Below are positions 17,956 through 26,739 of a stretch of DNA of 64,000 nt, piece after piece (position 1 is the first letter of the stretch; every line of letters begins with the position of its first letter). Origin of the DNA: Mesorhizobium sp. AR02 (GTDB taxonomy: Bacteria > Pseudomonadota > Alphaproteobacteria > Rhizobiales > Rhizobiaceae); contig NZ_CP080531.1 of assembly GCF_024746835.1 (NCBI RefSeq), positions 4,360,001 to 4,424,000 of the forward strand, given 5' to 3'. The notes under the pieces were generated by a model. It was not told the origin of the DNA. It worked only from the letters and a program-made list of their open reading frames with translations, and did no database searches. The position numbers were made by a program, and so were the translations under genes.

Positions 17956-18753
17956 TTACTCTGCGGCCGCGACGAAGCGGTGGCGCTCGTAGAGGAACTT
18001 CAGCACCGCCTCGCGGCAGCGCAGGAAGGTGCGGTCGGAGGAAAGCTCGACACGCCGGCGCGGTCGGGCCAGCGGCACGGCAAGCACCTCGCCGATGGTC
18101 GCGGCCGGGCCGTTGGTCATCATCACGATGCGGTCGGACAAGAGCACGGCCTCATCGACATCGTGGGTGATCATGATGGTCGTCGAGTCCAGCCTCGAAT
18201 GGATGTCCATCACCGCGTCCTGCAGATGGGCGCGCGTCAGCGCGTCGAGCGCGCCGAACGGCTCGTCGAGCAGCAGGATCTTCGGCTCCATGGCCAGCGC
18301 GCGTGCGATGCCGACGCGCTGCTTCATGCCGCCGGAAATCTCGGCCGGGCGCTTGTCCCTGGCATGCGCCATCTGCACGAGGTCGAGATTGCGCATGATC
18401 CAGTCGTGCCGCTCCGCTCGGCTCTTGCTGCGGCCGAAGACCTTGGATACCGCGAGGTTGATGTTCTCGTAGACGGTGAGCCAAGGCAGCAGCGAGTGGT
18501 TCTGGAACACTACCGCGCGTTCGGGTCCGGGGCTGTCGACCTCCTTGTTTTCGAGCAGCACGGCGCCGGCGGATACATTGGTCAGGCCGGCGATCAGGTT
18601 GAGCAAGGTCGACTTGCCGCAGCCGGAATGGCCGATGATGGAGACGAATTCGCCCTTGTCGATGGTCAGCCTGATATCCCTCAGCACCTCGCTGACCTGG
18701 CCGCCACGAGCGAAGGATTTGTCGATATGATCGAGCTTCAGATAGGCCGTCAT
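17956..18753 (-). CDS. nrtD: Nitrate ABC transporter ATP-binding protein
   Basis: About 265 residues. Walker A is GHSGCGKST, signature ISGGMKQRVGIARAL, Walker B ILLLDEPFGALD, then ITHDVDEAVLLSD. It matches the NrtC/NrtD/SsuB/TauB family; the operon shows it serves nitrate. Eleven bases separate it from nrtB. The single-domain form lacks the NrtA-like regulatory tail found in cyanobacterial NrtC. Confidence 0.92.
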   Translation of the reverse strand: MTAYLKLDHIDKSFARGGQVSEVLRDIRLTIDKGEFVSIIGHSGCGKSTLLNLIAGLTNVSAGAVLLENKEVDSPGPERAVVFQNHSLLPWLTVYENINLAVSKVFGRSKSRAERHDWIMRNLDLVQMAHARDKRPAEISGGMKQRVGIARALAMEPKILLLDEPFGALDALTRAHLQDAVMDIHSRLDSTTIMITHDVDEAVLLSDRIVMMTNGPAATIGEVLAVPLARPRRRVELSSDRTFLRCREAVLKFLYERHRFVAAAE

Positions 18754-18763
18754 GGCGCTGTCC

Positions 18764-19654
18764 TCACTTTGCCGTTGTGCCGCGGGTGACGAAGGCGCCG
18801 ACCGCCGCGACCAGACGGTCGAGGCAGAAGCCGGTGACGCCGATATAGGCGAGCGCGACGATGATGTCGGGCAGCCGCGACGAGTTCCACGCGTCCCAGA
18901 TGAAGAAGCCGATGCCGACACCGCCGGTCAGCATCTCGGCGGCGACGATGGCGAGCCAGGACAGGCCGATGCCGATGCGCAGACCGGTGAAGATGTAGGG
19001 CGCGGCGGCCGGCACCATGATCTTGACGAAGAATTCGAGCTGGTTGAGCCGCAGGATGCGCGCGACGTTGCGGTAGTCCTGCGGAATGTTGCGCACGCCG
19101 ACGGCGGTGTTGATGATGATCGGCCAGATCGAGGTGATGAAGATCACGAACAGCGCCGACGGGCTGGAATCGCGGAAAGCCGCCAGCGACAGCGGCAGCC
19201 AGGCCAGCGGCGGCACCGTGCGCAGGATCTGGAACACCGGATCGAGGCCGCGCATCGCCCAGACCGACTGGCCGACCAGCGCGCCGAGGGCTACCCCGAC
19301 CACCGCCGCCATGCCGAAGCCGATGGCGACGCGCTGCAGCGAGATAAGTACCCGCCACGCCAGCCCGATATCCTGCGGGCCGTTGTCGAAGAACGGATGC
19401 GCGATCAGGTCATAGGCCTCGTTCCACACCTGGCTCGGCGGCGGCAGGCTGGCGGTCGGTGACGAGCAGGCGACCTGCCAGACGACGAGCAGGACGAGGA
19501 TGACGACGGCCGGCGGCACCAGCGCCGTCGCCAGTTTGCCGGCAATGGCGAGCGGGTCGATGCGGCGCCGGGCCTTGGCTGTGAAGGTGACCAGTTCGGC
19601 GGGCTTTGCCGGAAACGCCTTCACCTTGGTGTCCTCGATGGTTTGGATGGACAT
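18764..19654 (-). CDS. nrtB: Nitrate ABC transporter permease
   Basis: A 296-residue inner-membrane protein with an extended polar N-terminus and about six membrane segments. The family motifs GVALGALVGQSVWAMRGLDP and the EAA-type loop NVARILRLNQLEFFVKIMVPAAAP are clear. It forms the channel for NrtA-delivered nitrate. Confidence 0.93.
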   Translation of the reverse strand: MSIQTIEDTKVKAFPAKPAELVTFTAKARRRIDPLAIAGKLATALVPPAVVILVLLVVWQVACSSPTASLPPPSQVWNEAYDLIAHPFFDNGPQDIGLAWRVLISLQRVAIGFGMAAVVGVALGALVGQSVWAMRGLDPVFQILRTVPPLAWLPLSLAAFRDSSPSALFVIFITSIWPIIINTAVGVRNIPQDYRNVARILRLNQLEFFVKIMVPAAAPYIFTGLRIGIGLSWLAIVAAEMLTGGVGIGFFIWDAWNSSRLPDIIVALAYIGVTGFCLDRLVAAVGAFVTRGTTAK

Positions 19655-19705
19655 GTCTTGGAAAACTCCTGGGCGTTGGGCGACAACGCGCGAGCGCCGT
19701 TGCGC

Positions 19706-21022
19706 CTAAGCCGATGCCTTGATCTTGAGGCTGTCGAGGTAGGCGGACGGGTTGGCCGGATCGAAGACCTTGCCGTCGAAGAAGGTCTCGACGCCCCGCG
19801 ACGAGGATGCCGGAATGTCGGTGGCCGCCACGCCGAGATCCTTGGCTGCCTCGCGCCACAGATCCTCGCGGTTGACCTGATCGACCAGCGCCTTGACGTC
19901 GGTGGTCGGTGCGAATTTGCCCCAGCGGATGTTCTCGGCGAGGAACCACGAATCATGGCTCTTGAACGGATAGGAGACGCCGCCCTTCCAGAACTTCATG
20001 TAGAGGTCGGTGCCCTTGGCGACGCGGCCATTGCCGTAGTTGATATCGCCCTTGAGGCGACCGATGATGTCAGCGACGGGCACGTTCATCCACTGCCGCT
20101 TGCCGATGATAGCGGCCATCTCGTCCTTGTTCTCCATGGTCTCGCACCACTGCTGGGCTTCCATGACGGCCATCAGGATCGCCTTGGTGGCGTTCGGGTT
20201 CTTCTCGATGAAGGCGGCGCGCAGGCCGAGCGCCTTTTCCGGATGGCCCTTCCACAATTCGCCCGTGGTGGCGGCGGTGAAGCCGACGCCCTGATGGACG
20301 AGTTGCTCGTTCCACGGCTCGCCGACGCAGAACACGTCCATGTTGCCGACCTTCATGTTGGCCACCATCTGCGGCGGTGGCACGACGATGGTCGAGACGT
20401 CCTTGTCGGGATCGATGCCGCCGGCGGCCAGCCAGTAGCGTATCCACAGGTCATGTGTGCCGCCCGGGAAGGTCATGGCGGCCTTCACTTCCTTGCCGGC
20501 GGCCTTCTTGGCGGCGAAGGCTTCCTTCAGCTTGGAGGCGTCGAGGCCGACGCCGGTGGCGGCGTATTCCTGAGCGACGGAAATTCCCTGGCAGTCGTAG
20601 TTCAGCCGCGCCACGATCGCCATCGGCATCGGCTGGTTGTTCTGCGTCACCTTACCTGTGTGCATGAGGTAGGGCAGCGGCGTCAGGATGTGGGCGCCGT
20701 CAATGCCGTTGGCCTCTCCGCCAAGCATCAGATTGTCGCGCGTGGCGCCCCAGGAGGCCTGCTTCAGCACCTCGACATCGGGCATGCCGTATTTGGCGAA
20801 CAGGCCTTTCTCCTTGGCGATCATCAGGGGTGCGGCATCGGTCAGCGCGATGAAGCCGAGCTTGGCGCCGGTGACTTCCGGGGCGGCGGTCGCGGCATAG
20901 GCGCCAGAGGGGAGCAGCGCACGCGCGGCCGCCAGGGTTGCCGCGGTGGCAGCACTTGCCATCAGAAAATTGCGACGGGTCATGCCCTCAAGAGGGGCTT
21001 CAGTCTTGATGCGTTTCGTCAT
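19706..21022 (-). CDS. nrtA: Nitrate ABC transporter substrate-binding protein
   Basis: About 438 residues. It begins MTKRIKTEAP with a twin-Arg signal (TRRNFLMASAATAATLAAARALLPSG region) and continues with the NrtA body (GFIALTDAAPLMIAKEKGLF, TFPGGTHDLWIRYWLAAGGIDP). An ATG two codons upstream (21028) abuts the GGGAG ribosome site and is too close, so 21022 is preferred; the duplicated fragment at 17557 has only this ATG. Exported as a folded protein, it binds nitrate in the periplasm. Confidence 0.93.
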   Translation of the reverse strand: MTKRIKTEAPLEGMTRRNFLMASAATAATLAAARALLPSGAYAATAAPEVTGAKLGFIALTDAAPLMIAKEKGLFAKYGMPDVEVLKQASWGATRDNLMLGGEANGIDGAHILTPLPYLMHTGKVTQNNQPMPMAIVARLNYDCQGISVAQEYAATGVGLDASKLKEAFAAKKAAGKEVKAAMTFPGGTHDLWIRYWLAAGGIDPDKDVSTIVVPPPQMVANMKVGNMDVFCVGEPWNEQLVHQGVGFTAATTGELWKGHPEKALGLRAAFIEKNPNATKAILMAVMEAQQWCETMENKDEMAAIIGKRQWMNVPVADIIGRLKGDINYGNGRVAKGTDLYMKFWKGGVSYPFKSHDSWFLAENIRWGKFAPTTDVKALVDQVNREDLWREAAKDLGVAATDIPASSSRGVETFFDGKVFDPANPSAYLDSLKIKASA

Positions 21023-21083
21023 CGTCATCTCCCGTTGGGCACTGCTCGGGATCAGCGCCGTCGATTGCGTGTTCGGTCAAAAC

Positions 21084-21147
21084 AAAAAAGCCGCCGGCCA
21101 GGCCGCGCGCGTCCGTCTATCCGGGATCGCGTGTTGACCTGAGCGGC
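21084..21147 (-). terminator. Leader attenuator terminator of the nrtABD operon
   Basis: Minus strand arm GCCGCTCAGGTC (21147-21136) can pair with GGCCTGGCCGGCGGC (21104-21090), followed by six T residues. Compared with the narK leader, the A of GACCTG is replaced by G; G-T wobble keeps the stem, which supports the structure. Confidence 0.75.
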
Positions 21148-21179
21148 AGCTTTGCCTGTAGCGCCCGCCATTGGACGCC
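21136..21179 (-). promoter_or_regulatory. ANTAR-type two-hairpin leader RNA (NasT target), nrtABD operon
   Basis: First hairpin GGCGTCC, loop AATGGC, GGGCGCT (21179-21160); second GGC, loop AAAGCT, GCC (21156-21145). Both loops follow the A1/G4 rule of ANTAR targets. The first stem differs from the narK copy only at its outermost pair (G-T instead of G-C). Confidence 0.8.
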
Positions 21180-21214
21180 TGTTACGTGACCCGAGAAGAG
21201 TCTGCCTATTGCAA

Positions 21215-21230
21215 CGCAGGAACCGTGCCA
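21215..21230 (-). promoter_or_regulatory. Sigma-54-like promoter of the nrtABD operon
   Basis: Minus strand TGGCACGGTTCCTGCG: perfect -24 TGGCACG, GG-N10-GC spacing, -12 CTGC with one mismatch. It lies about 35 bases ahead of the first leader hairpin, a suitable distance for a leader transcript. Confidence 0.65.
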
Positions 21231-21379
21231 GTTTCGGAATGGATGATAAATACCAATAAAATCAACGATATGGCACAGTATCGGCGCACAAGCCCGCAGG
21301 GCGGGCAAGCCAAAGATTGTTCATCAACGCAAGTGCACGCACAATTTTTGTGCAATGCACAAGAATGGCGCGGAAATGA

Positions 21380-22618
21380 TCAGGCTTCCGCGCGGGCCGA
21401 TTTCTGGGCGGCAATGTAGGCGTCGATCTCGTCGGGATCGAAGATCTGGCCGTCGAAGAAACCGTCGGGACCAAGCACCAGGCCGGCCCCGGTCGCGCCG
21501 ACCGCGGTGGCGACCTTGAGCGCGCCCTCGACCTTCGCATTGGCGCCGGGAAGCGCGACACCCAGCGGCTTCAGTGCCGAACGGTAGAGGTCGGGCCGGT
21601 AGCATTCGCGTGCAATGGCGAGGTTTTCAGGCGTGTGCGCCACATGCCCCCAGCGGACCATCTGCGTGTAGAACCACAGCGCATGGCTCTTCCAGGGAAA
21701 GTTCGCCGCCTTGTCGAAGGGCAGGAAGAAGTCGTCGATATCTCGTTCCGCTCCGCCGCCCAATTGGAGATGGCCGGTCAGTATCGGCATCTGCACCGCG
21801 GGCGGCAGACCGAGGAAGCCGGGCCGCGCCATCACCGCTGCCAATTCGCCGTGGTTGGCCGGATCCTGGCACCAGCGTGCCGAGTGATGCAGCGCGCGCA
21901 GCAGTGCCGCCAGAGCCTCGGGATTCTCGTCCGCCCAGGCCTTGCGCACGCCGATCACCTTCTCCGGACTGTTCTTCCACAACAGTGCCTTGACGGTGAC
22001 GATATGGCCGGTGCCGGCGGCGACCGCAGCGCTGTTCCAGGGTTCGCCGACGCAGTAGCCGTCGATGCGCCCAGCGGCCAATGCGTCGGCCATGAAGGGA
22101 GGTGGTACGATGACGATCTCGATTTCGCGCGACGGATCGATGCCGCAAGCGGCAAGCCAGTAGCGCAGTTCGTAATTGTGCCCGGAATGCGGATGCACGA
22201 CGGCAAAGCGGAGCGGCTCGCGGCCAGCGGCCGCCCGTTCGCGGATGAATGCGCCAAGTGCCGTCCCGGCGCGTGCTGGATCGAGATCGGGTTCAGCGCC
22301 ATGCGCCGCCATGCCGGCCCAGACGGCGTTGGAGATGGTGACGCAATTGCCGCCGAGCCCAAGCGAGAACGGCACGATGGTTTCGGAAGCGAGCGGCGTC
22401 AGCCCGAGATTGCAGGCGAGCGGCATGGGTCCCAGCATATGCGCAAGATCGAAGTGGCCGATGGCAATACGGTCGCGGATGTTGGCCCAGGATGTCTCGC
22501 GGTGCAGCGTGAGCTCGATGCCTTCGCGCGCGGCGAAGCCAAGCTCGCTTGCGGCGACCAGCACGGCGCTGTCGAAAAGCGGCATGAAGCCGGCGGTGAT
22601 CTGGTGCTTCATGCTCAT
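21380..22618 (-). CDS. nasS: Nitrate sensor protein of the NasS-NasT system
   Basis: A 412-residue NrtA-like binding protein without a signal peptide, so cytoplasmic. It opens MSMKHQITAGFMPLFDSAVL and has the NrtA-type binding region (ETSWANIRDRIAIGHFDLAHMLGPMP). Known NasS proteins hold NasT inactive until nitrate or nitrite binds. Its ATG overlaps the nasT stop (ATGA). Confidence 0.9.
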   Translation of the reverse strand: MSMKHQITAGFMPLFDSAVLVAASELGFAAREGIELTLHRETSWANIRDRIAIGHFDLAHMLGPMPLACNLGLTPLASETIVPFSLGLGGNCVTISNAVWAGMAAHGAEPDLDPARAGTALGAFIRERAAAGREPLRFAVVHPHSGHNYELRYWLAACGIDPSREIEIVIVPPPFMADALAAGRIDGYCVGEPWNSAAVAAGTGHIVTVKALLWKNSPEKVIGVRKAWADENPEALAALLRALHHSARWCQDPANHGELAAVMARPGFLGLPPAVQMPILTGHLQLGGGAERDIDDFFLPFDKAANFPWKSHALWFYTQMVRWGHVAHTPENLAIARECYRPDLYRSALKPLGVALPGANAKVEGALKVATAVGATGAGLVLGPDGFFDGQIFDPDEIDAYIAAQKSARAEA

Positions 22619-23217
22619 TCGTCCTCCGCCGGCCCCAGCAGTCCGGCGGCAGTCACCAGGCTCTGGGCGATATCGCTGATCTTGCGGTTCTGGTTCATCG
22701 CCGTCTTGCGCAGCAGCGTATAGGCGGCCTCTTCGGAGAGGCCGCGCGACTTCATCAATATGCCCTTGGCGCGGTCGATAACCTTGCGGCTCTCGAGCTC
22801 GCTGCGCGCCTCTTCCAGCTCGCGCGCCATGCGCGAGAAGGCATTGAAGCGGCTGACCGCCATGTCGAGGATCGGCTTGACGCGCTCTTGCCTGAGCCCA
22901 TCGACGACATAGGCCGACACGCCGGCATCGACCGCGGCCTCGATCGAGGCCTGGTCCGAGCGGTCGACGAACATGGCGATCGGGCGCTTCACCGCACGCG
23001 ACAGCTGGAACATGTTTTCGAGCATGTCGCGGTTGGGATTTTCGAGGTCGATGACGATGACGTCCGGCTCGATCTCGGCGATCCGCCGGGCAATACCGGT
23101 CACGTCATGGATGACGGTAACCTGTTGATGGCCAGCCTCGCGCAGGCCGGCCTCGATGATCGAGGCGCGGATGCGATTTTCATCGATCACCAGGACGGCT
23201 AGGGAGGATCGGACCAT
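22615..23217 (-). CDS. nasT: ANTAR-domain antitermination response regulator
   Basis: About 200 residues. A receiver-like domain (VLVIDENRIRASIIEAGL, then DVIVIDLENPNRDMLENM) is followed by a coiled-coil and a C-terminal ANTAR domain (KVIDRAKGILMKSRGLSEEAAYTLLRKTAM). It binds paired hexaloop hairpins and prevents termination. Two such leaders are in this window. The ATG at 23217 gives a normal family length; a longer frame to 23268 would read through an inverted repeat and is not favoured. Confidence 0.9.
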   Translation of the reverse strand: MVRSSLAVLVIDENRIRASIIEAGLREAGHQQVTVIHDVTGIARRIAEIEPDVIVIDLENPNRDMLENMFQLSRAVKRPIAMFVDRSDQASIEAAVDAGVSAYVVDGLRQERVKPILDMAVSRFNAFSRMARELEEARSELESRKVIDRAKGILMKSRGLSEEAAYTLLRKTAMNQNRKISDIAQSLVTAAGLLGPAEDE

Positions 23218-23256
23218 GCCGGCATTGTGGGCAAGGCCGCGAAATTGTGCAATGCG

Positions 23257-23292
23257 GCATAGCCACACCCGTTTGAAGGGGCGTGGCTATGC
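23257..23292. repeat. Inverted repeat upstream of nasT
   Basis: GCATAGCCAC and GTGGCTATGC are perfect 10-base arms, extended by CCC/GGG after one mismatch, around a short loop. No T-run follows on either strand, so it is not a standard terminator. It lies between the His-rich gene's 3' end and nasT and may be an operator or processing element. Confidence 0.6.
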
Positions 23293-23370
23293 GCATCATC
23301 GCTTACCGCTGTGGATTGCGTCCTGTCGGAAGCGGATCATGTCGTCTTGCTGCAAAGACAGGATGCGGGT

Positions 23371-23697
23371 TCAGCCGCAGACGCGGACCTGCTCGATCAC
23401 CCTGTGATGGTGGCGCCAGTGCTTGATGATCTCGATGTGGCAGTTGTGGTGCCGGTGGTGACGTCGATACTCGCCATTGTTGTTGTCGTATTGCACGTTC
23501 TGGTCGTCGCCATACTGGTTGTCGTAATTATGCCGGTGATGGCGGCGAACGACGATCTGGCCATTGTCGGATTGGTCGTCCGGTGAATACTGGTTGTTGT
23601 CGTCGGATTGGATGATCACGCTTGCGGCTTGTGTGGGCGCAATGACTGCGGCTGTGGCGGCCAATGCCACCATGGAAGCCAAGAATAACTTCTTCAT
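23371..23697 (-). CDS. Exported His/Asn/Asp-rich small protein
   Basis: A 108-residue protein with a clean signal peptide (MKKLFLASMVALAATAAVIA, cleavage after TQA). The mature part is full of D, N, Q and Y, with basic clusters RRHHRHNYD, RRHHRHHNCH and WRHHHRV and two cysteines. The His clusters suggest metal binding in the periplasm, but I recognise no family and propose no function. Transcribed toward nasT across about 150 bases. Confidence 0.75.
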   Translation of the reverse strand: MKKLFLASMVALAATAAVIAPTQAASVIIQSDDNNQYSPDDQSDNGQIVVRRHHRHNYDNQYGDDQNVQYDNNNGEYRRHHRHHNCHIEIIKHWRHHHRVIEQVRVCG

Positions 23698-23815
23698 GTT
23701 TTCGTCCTCCTTGAGTTACATCAACTCGCGGAATGGGTTAGCGTTCCAATACGCTTCGGTAAGCTTTTCACGGCCGTCGTGTTTGATCCGGCCATCAGCG
23801 GCCGGGGCGATGGCG

Positions 23816-24652
23816 CTACAAGCGAACGAAGGCCGTCAGCGGCAGATGGTCGGAGGCAACGCGCGAAAGCGGCGTATCATGCGCTTCCACCGCTGCAATC
23901 ATGCCGTGGCGATTGGTCATGATCCGGTCGAGCGCCAAAAGCGGCAGGTTCGAGGGGAAGGTAGGGACTGCCGGTGGCTGCGGGCCGAACGTCGCATGCA
24001 GCGTGTTGAGTGTGGAGCGGTTGCCGAGCCGCCATTCGTTGAGGTCGCCAAGCAGGAGCGTCGGCTTCTCGTCGGCGCTGCTCATGATGTCCAGCACGAC
24101 GCGGGCCTGCTGCGAGCGCGAGTGGCGCAGCAGGCCGAGATGGGCGGCGATGATGCGCAAGGTCCGGTTTCCGTCGAGGTCGATCTCCGCCACCACCGCG
24201 CCGCGCGGTTCCAGGCCCGGAAGCCTGATCTGATGCACGTCACGGACGACGCCCTTCTTGAACAGCAGGACATTGCCGTGCCAGCCATGGCCCTTGCCGG
24301 TGGCTGAAATCGGCACCGGCACCAGGCCGGTTTCGCGCTCGAGGCGGGGCAGGTCGAGAAGCCCGTCACGGTCGCCGAAACGGTTGTCCGCTTCCTGCAG
24401 GGCGATGACGTCGGGATCGATTTCGCGGATGACGCGGCTGGTGCGCTCTGGATCGAACTTGCGATCGACGCCGACGCATTTGTGGACGTTGTAGGAGGCA
24501 ACCAGCGTTCCGGTGGTGGCGGTCGCCTTGTGCGCAGCCGCGTTTGCCTTCTGCATCCGCCTGTCGCGAATGGACAAAAGCATGGTTGCTGGGAGGCTGC
24601 GTCCGTTCATCCGCACAGTGTGCCTGCCATGCCTGCTGCTTCCACCATGCAC
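23816..24652 (-). CDS. Endonuclease/exonuclease/phosphatase (EEP) family protein
   Basis: Up to 278 residues. EEP-fold motifs appear in order: SYNVHKCVG, ALQEAD (metal-binding Glu), AAHLGLLRHSR, LLGDLNEWR (catalytic Asp and Asn) and the final SDHLPL. Members cleave phosphodiester bonds in nucleic acids or lipids. It is next to a phospholipase D-type synthase with the same orientation, a pairing seen often, so a lipid role is plausible. Several in-frame ATGs (24652, 24610, 24583, 24556) make the exact start uncertain. Confidence 0.85.
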   Translation of the reverse strand: MHGGSSRHGRHTVRMNGRSLPATMLLSIRDRRMQKANAAAHKATATTGTLVASYNVHKCVGVDRKFDPERTSRVIREIDPDVIALQEADNRFGDRDGLLDLPRLERETGLVPVPISATGKGHGWHGNVLLFKKGVVRDVHQIRLPGLEPRGAVVAEIDLDGNRTLRIIAAHLGLLRHSRSQQARVVLDIMSSADEKPTLLLGDLNEWRLGNRSTLNTLHATFGPQPPAVPTFPSNLPLLALDRIMTNRHGMIAAVEAHDTPLSRVASDHLPLTAFVRL

Positions 24653-24720
24653 CTCAAATAGAGTCTTTGCGCTTATGTTCCATGGCTGACACCAAACTAT
24701 CCGTCAAACACGTCGTTTTG

Positions 24721-24773
24721 TTAAAGATGAGGGGCCTCTCTAAAGATTAAAGATGAGGGGCCTCTCTAAAGAT
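24721..24773. repeat. 26-base perfect tandem duplication at the end of the phospholipase D gene
   Basis: Two adjacent identical 26-base units (24721-24746 and 24747-24772), each containing TGAGGGGCCTCTC. The second copy contains the stop codon of the phospholipase D gene (24766-24768). Both units also carry a short GAG/CTC stem. Probably a slippage duplication. Confidence 0.9.
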
Positions 24774-26229
24774 AGGGCGAACCCAGCCACAGGATACGGT
24801 CGAACAGCCGGATGATAAACGGCCGGGCCCGCAAGGAGTCCAGCGTGACGGGGATAGCCGTTTCGATTGCCGAGCCAATGCGGGCTTCGATCTCGCGGGC
24901 AAAGCCTGCGTCGAGGACCTCCAGATCGATCTCGAAGTTCAACCGCAGCGACCGGGCGTCGAGGTTGGACGAGCCGACATAGGCCCAGACGCCGTCGATC
25001 GAAAGCAGCTTGGAATGGTCGAATGGGCCCTCCGTTCGCCATATGCGGCAATAATTCTTCAGGATCTGGTCGAATTGCGCGGTCATGGCGCGGTCGACAA
25101 GGAAGAGATTGTTGACTGCGGGCACCACGACATCGATCTCGACGCCGCGTCGGGCGGCGGTGATCAAGGCGCTGATCAGTTCCCGGTCCGGCAGGAAATA
25201 GGGCGACATCAGGCGGATCGACTTGCGCGCGACCGAGAAGGCGCCGATCAGCAGCTTGTGGTTGGTCTCGTTGCTGGCATCCGGCCCGGATGCGACCGCC
25301 CGCACCAGCATCGGCTGGCCGGCTGCCGGCGACAGCGGGGCAATTCGCCAGGCATCGCCTTTCAGCGCCTCGTTGGTGGCGAAACGCCAGTCTTCGGCGG
25401 CAACCGAGAACAGGTCGGCGACGATCGGGCCGGTGACCTTGAAATGCGTGTCCCTGGCGCTGACGGAGCCTGCGAACTCGGCGGAAAAACCCTTGCGGAT
25501 GTTCATACCGCCGGTGAAGGCAACCGTGCCGTCGACCACCAGGATCTTCCGGTGGGTCCTGAGGTTGGCGTAGGGCAGGCGCAGGCCCATGACGATGTTG
25601 CCGTTGAAGACATCGGCGGTGATGTTGGCGCGGCGCAGATGGCCGAGGATGCTGGGGACGGAGTAACGGGCGCCGACGGCGTCGATCAGCACGCGAACGG
25701 TGACGCCGCGCCCGACAGCGCTGGCCAGCGATTCGACGAAAAGCAGGCCGACGGCGTCATTGTCGAAAATATAGGTCTCGAGCAGGACGCTGCGTTCGGC
25801 GCCATCGATCGCCGCGCACATGGCGGTATAGGCCTCGTCGCCGGTCTCCAGCACGTCGATGGCATTCCCCGGGTTGAGCGCGCGCCGCGCCACCCTGTCG
25901 CCCAACGTCCGCAGACCGGTGAAGCGTTGACCGTAGCGCTCGACGATCAGCGCCTCCTCGGCGGCGATGTCACGCTCATGCTTGGTGGCGGCCGCGTCGC
26001 CGGCAAGCGGGCGCTGTGCGGTGATGGTGGCGCGGCGAATGCGGTTGATGCCGGCCACGGCATAGATCAGCACGCCGAGGATCGGTGACAACACCATCAC
26101 GCCGACCCAGCCGGTGGCGGCGCGCACATCCTCCTTGGTCATGACGGCGTGGGCGATGCCGACGGTCGCCATCACCACCGAGATGATCGCCAGGATTTGG
26201 GTCCAGTGAATCGCAATGGTCTCGAACAT
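24766..26229 (-). CDS. Phospholipase D-type cardiolipin synthase
   Basis: A 487-residue protein, normal for the family. Two N-terminal membrane helices (IHWTQILAIISVVMATVGIA and GWVGVMVLSPILGVLIYAVA region) are followed by two HKD motifs: HRKILVVDGTVAFTGGMN and HSKLLSIDGVWAYVGSSN. These form the phosphatidyl-transfer active site of cardiolipin synthases. The ATG at 26229 directly precedes the first helix; an upstream ATG at 26265 is possible. It acts at the inner membrane. Confidence 0.9.
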   Translation of the reverse strand: MFETIAIHWTQILAIISVVMATVGIAHAVMTKEDVRAATGWVGVMVLSPILGVLIYAVAGINRIRRATITAQRPLAGDAAATKHERDIAAEEALIVERYGQRFTGLRTLGDRVARRALNPGNAIDVLETGDEAYTAMCAAIDGAERSVLLETYIFDNDAVGLLFVESLASAVGRGVTVRVLIDAVGARYSVPSILGHLRRANITADVFNGNIVMGLRLPYANLRTHRKILVVDGTVAFTGGMNIRKGFSAEFAGSVSARDTHFKVTGPIVADLFSVAAEDWRFATNEALKGDAWRIAPLSPAAGQPMLVRAVASGPDASNETNHKLLIGAFSVARKSIRLMSPYFLPDRELISALITAARRGVEIDVVVPAVNNLFLVDRAMTAQFDQILKNYCRIWRTEGPFDHSKLLSIDGVWAYVGSSNLDARSLRLNFEIDLEVLDAGFAREIEARIGSAIETAIPVTLDSLRARPFIIRLFDRILWLGSPYL

Positions 26230-26544
26230 TGCCGGGACTATCGAGCGGGCGGTTGCAGAAGGCAATGCGGACGCGCCTTCGGCGGAAGGCGGTCGTGGTC
26301 GGGTCAGCGCTTCGGCTGAAGGTACCTATTCCAGAGCAGGATTGAGCCGATGTAATTTCCCTTGGATCCCGCCTGGAAAAGCCAACATGACCCTTAGGTA
26401 AAGCATAGAACCGGTGTGATCCGTCATCATTCGGTGCTGCTTTGATCCCCAGGGCTTCCTGTACTTTGGTGCCACATCTATTGTATATCAGGAGGAATGA
26501 AATTAGCGATGTAACACTTTGATCGCAGGCGAGGGGAGCGCCGA
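26230..26544. other. Intergenic region without a clear gene
   Basis: About 315 bases between divergent genes. The right end holds the ribosome site of the small protein at 26545. An AT-rich patch near 26475-26495 (TATTGTATAT) may contain its promoter. I see no conserved coding frame. Confidence 0.5.
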
Positions 26545-26739
26545 ATGATGACATTCAACTTCGAGGGACCTCCTCTGGAGGGCGGCGATATATCGGCTCG
26601 ATGCCAGGGCCAGTTGCGGCCTCTCGTCCGTGAAATCGTGCAGGCTGCGGTCGCTGCGGGCTGGAACCAGGACGACGTTCTCCTGGCTTTTGTGGAACTC
26701 ACTTGGGATCTCTACGAAAAACGTCGCGGCGATTTGTAA
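26545..26739 (+). CDS. Small conserved-looking soluble protein
   Basis: A 64-residue protein beginning MMTFNFEGPP, preceded by a good ribosome site (GAGGGGAG). It has no signal or membrane segment; the second half (REIVQAAVAAGWNQDDVLLAFVEL) looks like two short helices. I do not recognise a named family. Isolated, 357 bases ahead of the AraC gene. Confidence 0.65.
   Translation: MMTFNFEGPPLEGGDISARCQGQLRPLVREIVQAAVAAGWNQDDVLLAFVELTWDLYEKRRGDL

Noticed and set aside
23257..23292. Rho-independent terminator for the His-rich gene
   Set aside because: The stem is strong but no T-run follows on either strand, so listed only as an inverted repeat.
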